This document shows positions 1 to 9,172 of a DNA stretch of 64,000 bases, one piece after another. The notes below the pieces were generated by a model. That model made no database searches and was not told the DNA's origin. It saw nothing but the letters and a program-made list of their open reading frames with translations. The stretch is from positions 496,001-560,000 of the forward strand of contig NZ_CP007056.1 of assembly GCF_000517625.1 (NCBI RefSeq), in the 5' to 3' direction. The stretch is from Halostagnicola larsenii XH-48. GTDB lineage: Archaea > Halobacteriota > Halobacteria > Halobacteriales > Natrialbaceae. The translations under genes and the position numbers were made by a program. How positions within the stretch are numbered: the first letter of the stretch is position 1; each line of letters begins with the position of its first letter.

Positions 1-183
1 TGCGTGCACGTACGCATCGTAGAGTTTGCGGTACCGGTCGCGACGAGATTCCTCGTACTCCGAAGTGATTTCGAACGGCGAGCTAACGTTCCCGCCGTCG
101 GCCCTCACATCTCGTTCGGTTTCGTCCCAATCGAACGGCTCAGAGCGGTCAGTCGTCGAATCGGAGTTCGGTTCGTTCGTCAT
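1..183 (-). CDS. dppC: DppC-type ABC transporter permease, N-terminal fragment (runs off left edge)
   Basis: Only the first 61 codons lie in the window; the reading frame is open to base 1. The visible part is a hydrophilic, acidic N-terminal tail starting MTNEPNSDSTTD, as is usual for haloarchaeal DppC permeases before their first membrane helix. The start is the ATG at 181-183 (minus strand), preceded by a good Shine-Dalgarno GAGGTGA at about 187-193, consistent with an internal operon gene. It follows the DppB-type permease in the same direction with a 141-base gap. DppBC pairs form the membrane channel of peptide/opine/nickel-family importers, which in archaea often carry oligosaccharides. 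The DppC call rests mainly on position, since no conserved permease motif is inside the window. Confidence 0.6.
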   Translation of the reverse strand, partial: MTNEPNSDSTTDRSEPFDWDETERDVRADGGNVSSPFEITSEYEESRRDRYRKLYDAYVHA

Positions 184-186
184 CAG

Positions 187-193
187 TTCACCT
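187..193 (-). promoter_or_regulatory. Shine-Dalgarno site of the dppC-type gene
   Basis: Minus-strand GAGGTGA lies 3-9 bases before the ATG at 181-183. It is notable because most first genes in this window look leaderless; a clear ribosome site here supports translation as an internal cistron of the dppBC operon. Confidence 0.5.
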
Positions 194-324
194 CTCTTTT
201 ACCCGTATTCGGGTTGGTTAACTGTAACTGTTGCATGGTTTGGTTCGATGGTATACTGGATAGATTCGTCGTAGCAAAGCGTGCCGACGACGGCCATCGT
301 CTCGACATCTCGGTCGTCAATTGG

Positions 325-1329
325 TTAGTACGCTTCATTTTCCTTTCCTCCTACTCGTGGATCAACGAACGAGTACGTTAAGTCAGCTATCAGCAAGGCG
401 AGGACAACTGCGACCGTCAAGACAGTGAACATCCCCATCATCAACGGATAGTCGCGTTGATACGTAGCCGATAGCATGTACCATCCCAAGCCTCGGTAGG
501 AGAATATTTGCTCGAGAACCACGGAGCCACCAAACATCTCCCCCAGACTGATCAAGAACGCCGTATACATCGGAAGGATGGCGTTTCGTGCGACGTACTG
601 AGTCGAGATTGTGATATCAGAGAGTCCACGAAGCCGCGCCACACGGAGGTAGTCCTCACCGAGGACGCGGATACTGTTTCCGCGCATCCCTAATGAGGCG
701 AACCCAGAAGCAACCAGCATAGACATCACCGGCAACGCAGCATGTCGTATGATGCCACTGATATACGGCCAATTGAATCCGACTGGAATGCCTGTCGGCT
801 GGCGACCACTCGTCGGGAAGATACCCCATCGGTACGACAGGAACATCAATAGCAGGAGTGCCATCACATAATACGGAATAGACCCCATCAGGACCGCCCA
901 CGATGTGAGACCAAGATCCAATTTTCCACCCTCCCAGTAGGCCATCAAGGCACCGACGACGATCCCGAGGAAGAAACTGATGAATAGTGACCAACTCATC
1001 ACAAAGAGCGTCCACGGGAGTGCTCTTGCGATGATGTCGACGACCGGTTCCGTGTAGTACATTGACGTTCCAAGGTTTCCTTGGACCATATTAGCCATAT
1101 AGTCTACGTACGCGTACGGAATCGGTTTGTCCGGATCGACACTCAATCGAAGTTCGACGAGTCGTCTAGCTCGAGCCGGATTAACGCCTTGTCGGATCAA
1201 CTGTGAGACCATCGCTCCCATCGGATTCCCCGGTAATAGTCGAACGAGAGCGAAAGTCAGTGTGAGAACTGCCCATAACGTGAACACTGTTTGCCCTGTA
1301 CGACGTATTCGCCAGCTTATATTCACCAT
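325..1329 (-). CDS. dppB: DppB-type ABC transporter permease
   Basis: Inner-membrane permease of the peptide/opine/nickel ABC importer family, 334 aa from the ATG at 1327-1329; the frame also allows a GTG start 15 bases upstream. The N-terminal helix and LPGNPMGAM stretch are typical of DppB proteins, followed by five more hydrophobic segments. The cytoplasmic loop YLRVARLRGLS matches the conserved region that contacts the ATPase. It sits between a 65-aa membrane protein and the dppC fragment, all on the minus strand. No substrate-binding protein or ATPase gene of this system is in the window, so substrate is unknown. Its position next to pectate-lyase genes suggests oligogalacturonides, but that is inference. 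Confidence 0.85.
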   Translation of the reverse strand: MVNISWRIRRTGQTVFTLWAVLTLTFALVRLLPGNPMGAMVSQLIRQGVNPARARRLVELRLSVDPDKPIPYAYVDYMANMVQGNLGTSMYYTEPVVDIIARALPWTLFVMSWSLFISFFLGIVVGALMAYWEGGKLDLGLTSWAVLMGSIPYYVMALLLLMFLSYRWGIFPTSGRQPTGIPVGFNWPYISGIIRHAALPVMSMLVASGFASLGMRGNSIRVLGEDYLRVARLRGLSDITISTQYVARNAILPMYTAFLISLGEMFGGSVVLEQIFSYRGLGWYMLSATYQRDYPLMMGMFTVLTVAVVLALLIADLTYSFVDPRVGGKENEAY

Positions 1330-1488
1330 GATACCGTTGTGCACACAGTTGGAGATAGGCCCTAATTAATGTATCCCATTTCAACTCGGTTCCTTCTGCG
1401 GGATTCTATTCTTATATGCAAAGCTAATGGGCGGCTTGAACCGCTGCATACAGAGCAAGGAACCAGGGAAGCATCCGAGCGACTGGGT

Positions 1489-1686
1489 TCACTCAAACGG
1501 ATCCCAACCCGTATAGAGGACTGCCACACTCATCACGAGAGTGAGCACCGTCGGAACAAGAGTCAGCGACGCCACAACGAACGGACCCGAACCGGGTTCA
1601 ATATAGAGAAACGAGAACCCAAGCAACAATAAAAAAAGCACGTCAATTCCAAGAATGACCCTCGAGGCAGATTGTAACATTCCCAT
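1489..1686 (-). CDS. small two-helix membrane protein, unknown function
   Basis: A 65-aa protein with two hydrophobic segments, roughly residues 8-28 and 35-57, and a short acidic end (GWDPFE). No family is recognised. It is likely a real gene because a TATA-like stretch lies 20-29 bases before its ATG at 1684-1686. It is also the first gene of the minus-strand run leading to the dppB and dppC permeases, with 159 bases to dppB. Similar small membrane proteins often lead haloarchaeal transporter operons, but a role in this transporter is only a guess. Confidence 0.55.
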   Translation of the reverse strand: MGMLQSASRVILGIDVLFLLLLGFSFLYIEPGSGPFVVASLTLVPTVLTLVMSVAVLYTGWDPFE

Positions 1687-2010
1687 AGTAGCAGGTTTGG
1701 CCCCAATATAATAAGCGTTTATCTGTCAGGGGTAGTCCGAAGGCCCAGTATCAGTACCGATCACGATATACACAAACGGGTAAGTGTGTATCGCTGAATC
1801 ACCGCGAGACTAGTAGCTGACCATCTCACAAGGGGTGTACTGGCGTATCGCCGGCCGAAAATCCGGTGCTCGTTACTAACCGTGCAGTTGGAGCCATTTT
1901 CAAGCTGCAAAAGAGCCAGATCGATATCGTTCATCAGCCGTACATCTGGCGCCGATCCGTTGCGTCTCAGACGAACTCGTGATTTACCTAACGCCGCCAC
2001 TACGGCTCGC
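1687..2010. other. intergenic region without a recognisable gene
   Basis: 324 bases between the small membrane protein and the first lyase gene. Apart from the promoter at 1706-1715 I see nothing coding; the open frame at 1761-2222 (minus) mostly overlaps the lyase in another frame and has no family features. Confidence 0.5.
1706..1715 (-). promoter_or_regulatory. TATA-like promoter of the small membrane protein / dppBC run
   Basis: Minus strand reads TTATTATATT about 20-29 bases before the ATG at 1686, the archaeal spacing for a leaderless or nearly leaderless transcript. Confidence 0.45.
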
Positions 2011-3270
2011 TTATCTGAGCCCGTTCCCAGTCTCGACTTTCCGTGACCACATGCGGAGCCACTGGCGTAGCCCACCCTGAGGAGGGTGCAGCTTACGTGT
2101 GTTCTCAGGAAGATCAGGATAGCCACCAACCTCGTCTTGGCTGTCGATAATATCACCGGTCCGGTTTCGGATGTCATCGACGATACGCTGGTCATGATGG
2201 GTGCGGTCAGCGGGGCGGGCACCAGCGTTCGTAAACTGATACTCCGGCAGTTCCGAAGCAGGCAGTTGGTCCAGCGTGTTAGGCCACAGCGGACGGTCGT
2301 TGAGACGCTCGTCGGGCACTGCCTCCGGTGTACCGGGATCAGTATAGTTGTCTTCGTGATAGACGTGGCCGTATTGGATGTAATGAGAACTGACTCGATG
2401 GTATGCGTTACCCACTACTGCCGAGCGAGCGGGGACATCCTCTCCCGGACCCGGTCCACCGAAGCTGGTTATCCAGTCAGTGGCATGATAGATAACATTG
2501 TTGGCGATGACGGTCGTCGTATCTCCCTTGGGAGCCGGGTTACGACCAGTGTTGTGCGCCCAGGCGTTCCCGATCAGTGCGACATTCTGCGCGCCGTCAC
2601 CGACCAGAGTACCGTAACCGTGTTCGCCCTTGGTGTGGGTCGCATCGTTGAGCCCCTCGGCGATAATGCAGTTCGAAACCGTGGTATCCTCTGTCCGGTA
2701 GCCAACCGAAAGCGTCTCGTCAACGGCCCAGCTCGTCGAACAGTGATCGATCACGTTGTTCACCGTATCATCACCCGTATGCATGGCATCGGGCTCCCAA
2801 TTACCACCGTCGTCGGGTCCTTTGTTCGCGTCACCGGGTCGGACTCGAAGATGTTGGACAACGCAGTCATCAGCGTTGATGTAGAGACCGCCGCGAATGA
2901 GTGTGACCCCAGGTGAGGGGGCAGTCTGTCCCGCAATCCAACACTTGTCTTCGGTGATCTCGAGAGATTCCTCCTTGAGGTCAATCGTCCCGCTAGTTTC
3001 AAAAACGACAACGCGGGGTCCTGAACCATGGACGCTGTCCGCAAGCGCCTCCCGAGTTGGTTCCGTCACCCTCGTTACCGTCACATCCTCGTTCTCAAGC
3101 CAGGGCGCCGGATTCGCGAAGCCATCGTCTGGATCAAGAGACGACCCCGGCGGCTTACACCGGCCGTTCGACGGCCCGCCGGCCGCGGCCGTGTTACCCG
3201 CGAACAGTCCAGTTACGCCAATACTTCCCGCACCGATCGTTCGGAGAAACGTTCGTCTTTTCTGTGTCAT
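2011..3270 (-). CDS. Tat-exported pectate lyase-like protein, PL1 type, single domain
   Basis: 419 aa. A Tat signal (RRTFLRTIGAG, then an AAA cleavage region near residue 30) predicts export folded across the membrane. Residues 40-419 form a right-handed beta-helix of the pectate lyase family. The hallmark pieces are WIAGQTAPSPG, then DAMHTGDD, NVIDHCSTSWAVDE (calcium-site acids) and TGRNPAPKG (the catalytic Arg of PL1 enzymes). Known PL1 enzymes cleave polygalacturonate by calcium-assisted beta-elimination. The aspartate missing from the 790-aa paralogue is present here. It lies 135 bases downstream of that gene and has its own promoter. The exact pectic substrate is inferred. Confidence 0.85.
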   Translation of the reverse strand: MTQKRRTFLRTIGAGSIGVTGLFAGNTAAAGGPSNGRCKPPGSSLDPDDGFANPAPWLENEDVTVTRVTEPTREALADSVHGSGPRVVVFETSGTIDLKEESLEITEDKCWIAGQTAPSPGVTLIRGGLYINADDCVVQHLRVRPGDANKGPDDGGNWEPDAMHTGDDTVNNVIDHCSTSWAVDETLSVGYRTEDTTVSNCIIAEGLNDATHTKGEHGYGTLVGDGAQNVALIGNAWAHNTGRNPAPKGDTTTVIANNVIYHATDWITSFGGPGPGEDVPARSAVVGNAYHRVSSHYIQYGHVYHEDNYTDPGTPEAVPDERLNDRPLWPNTLDQLPASELPEYQFTNAGARPADRTHHDQRIVDDIRNRTGDIIDSQDEVGGYPDLPENTRKLHPPQGGLRQWLRMWSRKVETGNGLR

Positions 3271-3291
3271 TAGCTATCGTCCCACACATGA

Positions 3292-3312
3292 GTATCACGA
3301 TGATTGTAATAA
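3292..3312 (-). promoter_or_regulatory. promoter and shared lyase motif TTATTA-N8-GTGATAC
   Basis: On the minus strand TTATTA (3307-3312) is followed after exactly 8 bases by GTGATAC (3292-3298), which begins 28 bases before the lyase ATG. The same arrangement precedes the 790-aa lyase gene, and a close variant precedes the third lyase gene at 23618. TTATTA is a plausible TATA element; GTGATAC would then fall near the transcript start, where a repressor could bind. Confidence 0.5.
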
Positions 3313-3405
3313 TTTTTTTGATTGATCAGTCGAAATCGATTGAAATTCCGCGGTGCCAACACGGGTCAACGTTCGTTGCCTATCCTGATGAGTATCCGTT
3401 GAAGA

Positions 3406-5778
3406 TCAGTGACGCGACGTTTCGACACGACGTGCCCACGAATGCAGCCATGCACGTGTCCCAGAATGCGGCACGTTCAATTCGTGTACAGTTACCTCGA
3501 GATCAGGATAACCACCGACCGCATCCTGACTCTCGATATACTCGCCGTTTTGGTTACGGATTAGATCGGTGACACGCTCGTCGTGTGCGGTACGGCAAGC
3601 GGGTCGCGCCCCAGCATTCTCGAGGTTGTGCTCAAGTACGTCCGCAGATGGAATCGCTTCGAGCCCAGCAGGCCAGACTGGCGGCTCGTCGAGTAGTTCG
3701 TCGACATCGACTAGCGGGTCGACCGCTGGCTCGGCATAATTGTCGCGAGCGTACACCTGTCCGTTTCTGATCGGTGCCTGCTCCTCGTCTACCGCGTTGA
3801 GGAACCCGTTCCCAACGATCGACGAGAACGCTTCTTCCGTGGGCGTCGCTCCCGAGTTGAAGTGATACATTATATTATTGACGACGGCAGTACTTCCGCC
3901 GAGATTCGGGTTACGTGCCCTGTTGAGCGCCCAGACGTTTCCCAGCCAAGAAATGTTCTCAGCACCGTCACCGGCACCGATAGAACCGTACCCATACCTG
4001 ATGTCCAGTGCCTCGGCGATAAGGCAATTCGACACCGTTGTCTCCGTCGTTCTATAGGCGACAGAGAGGTTTTCGACCGTTCCCCACGTCGCCGTACAGT
4101 GGTCGATGACATTATTCCCGACGTCGTCGCCCGTCGTGAACGAGTCGACCGCCCAGTCGCGAACTGTCTCGTGACCAACGTCACCGGCGCGGAATCGCAG
4201 ATGCTGTATCACGCAATCGCTCGCATCTAGCATGAAACTACCACGAGTGAGCGTGATCCCGGGTGAGGGTGCGGTCTGTCCGGCGAGATAGAGTTCATCA
4301 TGTTGGACCGCGAGTCGACGCTCCTTCAGATCGATTGTGCCACTAGTTTCGAAAACCACGAGGCGCGGCCCGTCGACACCGGCGGCCACCTCTAGCTGTC
4401 GGCGCGTCGGTTCGGTAATCTTGATGATCGGCGTCTCGTCGTCGAGCCACGGCGCGGGATCTGCGAACCCAGCGTCCAGATCGAAGTGGGAGATGCTCCT
4501 TAGCCCGGTTCCAGTTCGACTACCCTTGCTCAGAGAGCGACTCTCCGTGTTAAAGAGGTGGACCTTGCTCGCGACGCTGGTCCCGTCAGCGGTCTCGACG
4601 ACTGCGCGAACATGATAGTAGCGTCTGCTCGTCAACTCCGAGAGATCCTGGCTGAACGATCCATCATCGGAAACACACTGTGAATTCGTCACGGTCCACG
4701 ACTCTCGAGGTACCTCGCGATACTCGATGCCAGCCTCGAGCGAGCCGGGATCACCGACAGTTACTGTCGCGTTGATTGTCGCCGAGGTTGAGGATATATC
4801 TTGGATCGCGTCAATCGAAACGATACTTGAAGTAGTGAACGCTTGGATTTCACCAGTAGCATCGTCGTCGTCTGTTGCCTCGATAACTGCCCGGAATTCG
4901 TACTCCTGAACACTCCGCGAAAGCCCCGAGATCTCACGGGTAAACGGACCGGGTCCGTTGAGCGTCCCCGAGTCCGTAACAGTCCACGACTCGGTACCGC
5001 CTTCGCGGTATTCGAAGTAACAATTAGCGGAGCCGGCACCACCAAGATCCGTGAGTTCGCCGCGTAGTGTAGCCGAGGTGGAGGTCACGTCCATCGCCTC
5101 GTCCGTAGAGACGAACGGAACGCTGGTCTCGGTTGAAGTGCTTCCGTCCGAACTGACGTCCCCAATATCACGATTCGCTGTCAGGTCTATTCCCTCGAGA
5201 TCTTTGAATGTCGCTCGACAGAGAACGTTTTCGTTGTGACTCGTGACCGCCAATCCGAGGTACGCATCGTTGCTCAATTCGATGTCATCAGCGGTGAAAC
5301 TACTGATGAGAGTCCAATCGTCTTCGTTCGTTGGTTCACCTTGCGACCCGAACGCTTCGATGATGTCTCCTTCTCTCCGCAAGCGCATCCAGTCAGCGTA
5401 GATGTTCGTCGACGTGTCTGTCATCTCAGTTTGCTCGCCCGCCTGGGGGCGCCACTGTACTGATTCTTCTTGGGTTGGCCGCCGCCGGAGCATCAGATTC
5501 TTTGCGTCGACGTCAAGCGATTCTCGGACCATGATTCCGGCTTTCGCCCAGACGTTCGTGTCCTCGACGAAGAGATTATGGACGATTACATCAAAATCAC
5601 CGCTTACATCCGTGTAAGAGTAGTGAAACTCGTCGGCTTCGTTCCAAATATCGGCACCACCGCCTTCTATCGTAATGACCGTGGCGGCCGAAGCAGTACT
5701 GCTCAGCGCCGAGACGCCGAGTGCGCCAATACTTCCCGCACTAATCGATCTGAGAAACGTCCGTCTATCGTGTGTCAT
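3406..5778 (-). CDS. Tat-exported multidomain pectate lyase-like protein (YesU-like + two FN3-like + PL1)
   Basis: 790 aa. Tat signal RRTFLRSIS with cleavage near residue 31. Residues 34-198 match the concanavalin-like domain often attached to secreted polysaccharidases (GADIWNEADEFHY, WAKAGIMVRES, YLGLAVTSH). Residues about 219-316 and 319-412 are two fibronectin-III-like repeats. Residues 433-790 are a PL1 beta-helix with LAGQTAPSPGITL, NNVIDHCTATWGTVENLSV and the catalytic-type ARNPNLGG near residue 622. Oddly, residue 568 is Val where both paralogues have Asp, in the segment that supplies calcium-binding acids, so activity may be weak or altered. It is the upstream gene of a tandem lyase pair; the extra domains probably bind polysaccharide or the cell surface. 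Confidence 0.85.
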   Translation of the reverse strand: MTHDRRTFLRSISAGSIGALGVSALSSTASAATVITIEGGGADIWNEADEFHYSYTDVSGDFDVIVHNLFVEDTNVWAKAGIMVRESLDVDAKNLMLRRRPTQEESVQWRPQAGEQTEMTDTSTNIYADWMRLRREGDIIEAFGSQGEPTNEDDWTLISSFTADDIELSNDAYLGLAVTSHNENVLCRATFKDLEGIDLTANRDIGDVSSDGSTSTETSVPFVSTDEAMDVTSTSATLRGELTDLGGAGSANCYFEYREGGTESWTVTDSGTLNGPGPFTREISGLSRSVQEYEFRAVIEATDDDDATGEIQAFTTSSIVSIDAIQDISSTSATINATVTVGDPGSLEAGIEYREVPRESWTVTNSQCVSDDGSFSQDLSELTSRRYYHVRAVVETADGTSVASKVHLFNTESRSLSKGSRTGTGLRSISHFDLDAGFADPAPWLDDETPIIKITEPTRRQLEVAAGVDGPRLVVFETSGTIDLKERRLAVQHDELYLAGQTAPSPGITLTRGSFMLDASDCVIQHLRFRAGDVGHETVRDWAVDSFTTGDDVGNNVIDHCTATWGTVENLSVAYRTTETTVSNCLIAEALDIRYGYGSIGAGDGAENISWLGNVWALNRARNPNLGGSTAVVNNIMYHFNSGATPTEEAFSSIVGNGFLNAVDEEQAPIRNGQVYARDNYAEPAVDPLVDVDELLDEPPVWPAGLEAIPSADVLEHNLENAGARPACRTAHDERVTDLIRNQNGEYIESQDAVGGYPDLEVTVHELNVPHSGTRAWLHSWARRVETSRH

Positions 5779-6433
5779 GGGGCAAACTCTTGATAGGGTA
5801 TCACATAGAAACTAATAAAATTTGTTGTGAATGTAGATTATATTATACCATACTGTTCAAAGTTCACCCAGTGTCTTTCCAATCAACTACCTCAGCGCAA
5901 ACGATGGCACCGCACACGCCTGTAGATTACTCGAGAAGCGGTGCAATAATACCGAAATCAGAATCATCGTTCCCGACAAAGGAACGTTTGATTACAGCTA
6001 CAGTTTTCTAAAATTCAGTATTTATTTTCGACAAACCTCCGTGAAGCTCGAGTAGCGACACAGTTTATTTGATGATATGATGATTCTCCGGGTATGAACT
6101 CACATCTCAATCAAAAGCAGTATCGCAATCTCGAAGTCACTCACACAGTATTCGATACGTTTCCTAGTAACACGCCGAAACCAAATGATCGATGATAATC
6201 AAGGAGTAAAGAGTATGATCAAATACAACATTCGTTATGAATTGGACGCTGTGGGTATTGTTATCTGATTACAATTGGAATTGGCGTATACCAGAGACAG
6301 GTACCGAGCATGCAACCACATCTATACGACCCAGAGACTGCTCAAGCGTTCGTCGAAAATATTGATAGTTGAATCAGTGAGATCGTGTCACAGATTACCG
6401 TTCCCCACTCGGGAACAGATAGATCGTCTCAGC
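5779..6433. other. 655-base intergenic region, AT-rich
   Basis: Apart from the promoter of the 790-aa lyase gene near 5798-5818, I see no supported gene. The open frame at 5772-6011 (plus) overlaps the lyase start and shows no family features. Confidence 0.5.
5798..5818 (-). promoter_or_regulatory. promoter and shared lyase motif TTATTA-N8-GTGATAC
   Basis: Minus strand TTATTA (5813-5818), 8 bases, then GTGATAC (5798-5804), which begins 26 bases before the ATG at 5776-5778. Spacing and both half-motifs are identical to the element before the 419-aa lyase gene. Confidence 0.5.
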
Positions 6434-7861
6434 TCACTCCCGTAGGACGGTAGCGTCCGCAAGATCATAGTCCTCGAAATAACTGCGCTCGATTTCGACA
6501 AGTTCGGCGAATAGATCACGGGCTTCGTTACGGCCGATACTGACCAGTGGGTCGTTGAGGAATGCCTGAAAGGCGAGATCGAGATCGCCGTCGAATCCGG
6601 CCTCAATCAATGTCTCCTGATTGGTGATCTGGCGTTCTATCATACTACGAACCTGTGGCGGAAGCGTCCCCGCACACAACGGTGTAACGCCTTTCCCGGT
6701 AAAGAGAGCATTAGTCTCGACGACAGCACCCTTGGGAAGGCCAGCAATCTGCCCGGTGTTCGGATAGTTGCAATGGGTTTTGAACGGTTCGCCGCCGGCC
6801 AGAGCGCGCATGATCTCGACGGCCTCCTCCCACGACTCGCCGAACTCGAACTCTTCAGCGCCGGTAAGATACTGCCGCATTTTATCGGGAGCATCACCGT
6901 CACTAATACGGGCAGAACTGGGTGTCAAGCGAATCCCCCACCGGTGAATCTCCTCCGGATCGTTGATATCGAGATACCAGGGAACGAACTCGGCAAGGTG
7001 ACGGTCCCCGGCCGCACCTAACACGCCAAACCGCTCGTACATGTCGAACGCGATCTGAAAGTTGTTTATCCAGAACGATTCACCGTCCATGTCTCCGGGT
7101 TCGTAGCCAGGAATCGGCTTTCGCTTCTCGAGTTCTGCATCGAGATATTGGACCAGATCATGATCACGCCAGTAGGCGTCATCGATCCACGTGAAGTGAT
7201 TGATTCCCTTGACAGAGATGTCGATTTCGTTCCGAGAGACATTCGTGGCCTCGTCGACATGGGCTTCGGCAATCTCTGCGAAAAGGTCTTGGTACGGGTG
7301 AACCTCGTGACAGAGGCCGATAGCGTTGATATCAGGGTACTCCTCGTAGAGCGAGCGAGTACAAACTGTCATTGGATTCGTATAATTGATGACCCACGCA
7401 TCAGGACACCAGTCACGGACCGTCGCTGCGATTTCGCGGTACTGAGGGATTGCACGGAGCGCGCGCATGATTCCACCAGGGCCGACCGTATCTGCAACAG
7501 TCTGATAGACCCCATACTTCTGTGGGACATCAATATCGTGTACGAACGTTTCCTCGGGAGGGTCCTGAATCGAACAGATCACAAAATCCGCTCCCTCAAG
7601 TGCGCCTGCCATTTCGTGGTAGGCTTCGAACTGCCAGTCACCGACTGCGTCGTCGCGTGCCATGACCTGATTTCCTAGCTCGGCGTTTCTCGTTGCCGCT
7701 TCGTAGTTGACGTCGTACAGTGCTACCTCGCCGGTGAGGTCCGAACACTGACCCAAATCGTTGATGAGCGTATGTGCCCAGCCCTGGCTTCCGCCGCCGA
7801 TATACCCTATCTTTACCCGTTGGCTCACACGTTCATCTGCAGATCGCTGTAGCCGATGCAT
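6434..7861 (-). CDS. glycoside hydrolase family 4 enzyme (NAD- and metal-dependent)
   Basis: 475 aa from the ATG at 7859-7861; a GTG at 7826-7828 would give a start closer to the family norm (VSQRVKIGYIGGGS). GH4 enzymes use NAD+ and a divalent metal to cleave glycosides by transient oxidation at C3. Visible features are the N-terminal dinucleotide motif IGGGSQGW, the GPGGIMRALR stretch, VINYTNPM, and the metal-site segment GLCHEVHPY whose Cys and following His are expected ligands. No signal peptide, so cytoplasmic. The CHEV form of the motif is, as I recall, typical of alpha-glucosidase-like members, while genomic context suggests a uronide or galactoside. Substrate is therefore open. A TTTACT element lies about 30 bases upstream. 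Confidence 0.85.
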   Translation of the reverse strand: MHRLQRSADERVSQRVKIGYIGGGSQGWAHTLINDLGQCSDLTGEVALYDVNYEAATRNAELGNQVMARDDAVGDWQFEAYHEMAGALEGADFVICSIQDPPEETFVHDIDVPQKYGVYQTVADTVGPGGIMRALRAIPQYREIAATVRDWCPDAWVINYTNPMTVCTRSLYEEYPDINAIGLCHEVHPYQDLFAEIAEAHVDEATNVSRNEIDISVKGINHFTWIDDAYWRDHDLVQYLDAELEKRKPIPGYEPGDMDGESFWINNFQIAFDMYERFGVLGAAGDRHLAEFVPWYLDINDPEEIHRWGIRLTPSSARISDGDAPDKMRQYLTGAEEFEFGESWEEAVEIMRALAGGEPFKTHCNYPNTGQIAGLPKGAVVETNALFTGKGVTPLCAGTLPPQVRSMIERQITNQETLIEAGFDGDLDLAFQAFLNDPLVSIGRNEARDLFAELVEIERSYFEDYDLADATVLRE

Positions 7862-8059
7862 ACGAACCAACCTTACGCAGCAATGAGTAAAGTGTTTGCA
7901 TTGAGGAAGTGATTTCCCGTCGAGATCAGCGTTTGATCGACAATTCCGAGGACGCCGGTGACATGGCTACTGTCGTAGCCCATACAGGCTTGTCCACTCG
8001 ATACTCATCACAGTCTTGTCCATGCTAAACGAGTCGAACCGACGACAGTACTCAAGTTC

Positions 8060-9172
8060 TCAGTCCTCGTTCGACGAATCGATACCGTCCGGAAACGTCC
8101 GTGGAAGCGCCGCCGGTTGATCGCAGTCGGCCTCGAGCGCCACATACTCGCTTTCGGTGGAAGACGATCGGATCCCGGAGAGGACCTCGAGAACGTGCTC
8201 GGCCAGCTCACCGCTCGTGCGGTGATCCCAGTCGGACCGAATCGCGAGTGCCATGTCGGCGACGCCGACACCACGACCACCCGTGTACTCGTGTGTGTAC
8301 GGGATATCCTCCCATCCATCAGTTTTGCGGCTGGAAACCTGTACCGTTCCATCGAAGTTGTTCGGATTAGTGAGACGGAGCGTCCCGTCCGTCCCGTAGA
8401 GTTCGAACGCCGGCGCTGGCAAGGTCGAATCCTGAACATCGAAGCTCGTCAGAACGTTCGCAATCGCGCCCGATTCAAAGTCGACGACGCCGGCTTCGTG
8501 GGTTGGTACCTCGACATCGACCGTCTCGCCGTGGCGAGGCTCGCTCGTGATCGTCCGCTTGTCGGATGCCCGTCCGATCGAACCAGCAACCCGTCGCGCG
8601 GGACCAAGCAGAAAGACCAGCGCCGTCACGTAATAGGGGCCCATATCGAACAGCGGTCCCCCGCCTTCCTGATAGTAGAGATCCGGGTTCGGATGCCAAG
8701 TCTCATGGCCCGAAGATGTCCATATCGCGGTCGCCCCAACCGGCCTCCCGATCCGGCCCTCATCGATAACTGTGCGGCACGTCTGTAAACCGGCACCGAG
8801 GAAGGTATCCGGAGCCGACCCAACGAACAGGCCGCGATCGGCTGCCAGCTCGCGGATCGCGTCGGCATCCGCCACCGTCGTTGCGAACGGCTTTTCGGTA
8901 TAAACGTGTTTTTCGGCCTCGAGAACTTCCGTGCAGACCTCGGCGTGAACCGTCGGAGGTGTCAGGTTTAAAACAATATCGATCGCCGGATCGTCAAGCA
9001 ACTCCGGAACCTCGACGGCCTCGATTCCGTACTCGGCCGCTTTGGATTCAGCACGGTCACGATCGATGTCGGCACAGGTCGTGATCCGATACTGATCAAA
9101 CTGTGTTGCATTCGAAAGGTACGCATCACAAATCGTTCCACATCCGACGATCCCAACATTGACTGGATGCAT
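8060..9172 (-). CDS. Gfo/Idh/MocA family NAD(P)-dependent sugar oxidoreductase
   Basis: 370 aa, starting at MHPVNVGIVGCG. Residues 1-120 form a Rossmann NAD(P)-binding domain (GIVGCGTICDAY), followed by the conserved YTEKPFA lysine motif and a C-terminal substrate domain containing GGGPLFDMGPYY. Members oxidise or reduce sugars, cyclitols or uronates. It is the last gene of a minus-strand run with a truncated relative and a sugar isomerase/epimerase. The three probably act on one sugar released by the neighbouring lyases and GH4. The frame stays open 21 codons upstream of this ATG, but those residues look unlike a Gfo N-terminus. Specific reaction unknown. Confidence 0.8.
   Translation of the reverse strand: MHPVNVGIVGCGTICDAYLSNATQFDQYRITTCADIDRDRAESKAAEYGIEAVEVPELLDDPAIDIVLNLTPPTVHAEVCTEVLEAEKHVYTEKPFATTVADADAIRELAADRGLFVGSAPDTFLGAGLQTCRTVIDEGRIGRPVGATAIWTSSGHETWHPNPDLYYQEGGGPLFDMGPYYVTALVFLLGPARRVAGSIGRASDKRTITSEPRHGETVDVEVPTHEAGVVDFESGAIANVLTSFDVQDSTLPAPAFELYGTDGTLRLTNPNNFDGTVQVSSRKTDGWEDIPYTHEYTGGRGVGVADMALAIRSDWDHRTSGELAEHVLEVLSGIRSSSTESEYVALEADCDQPAALPRTFPDGIDSSNED

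Noticed and set aside
1761-2222. 153-codon minus frame overlapping the end of the first lyase
   Set aside because: Mostly another reading frame of the lyase gene; no domain evidence.
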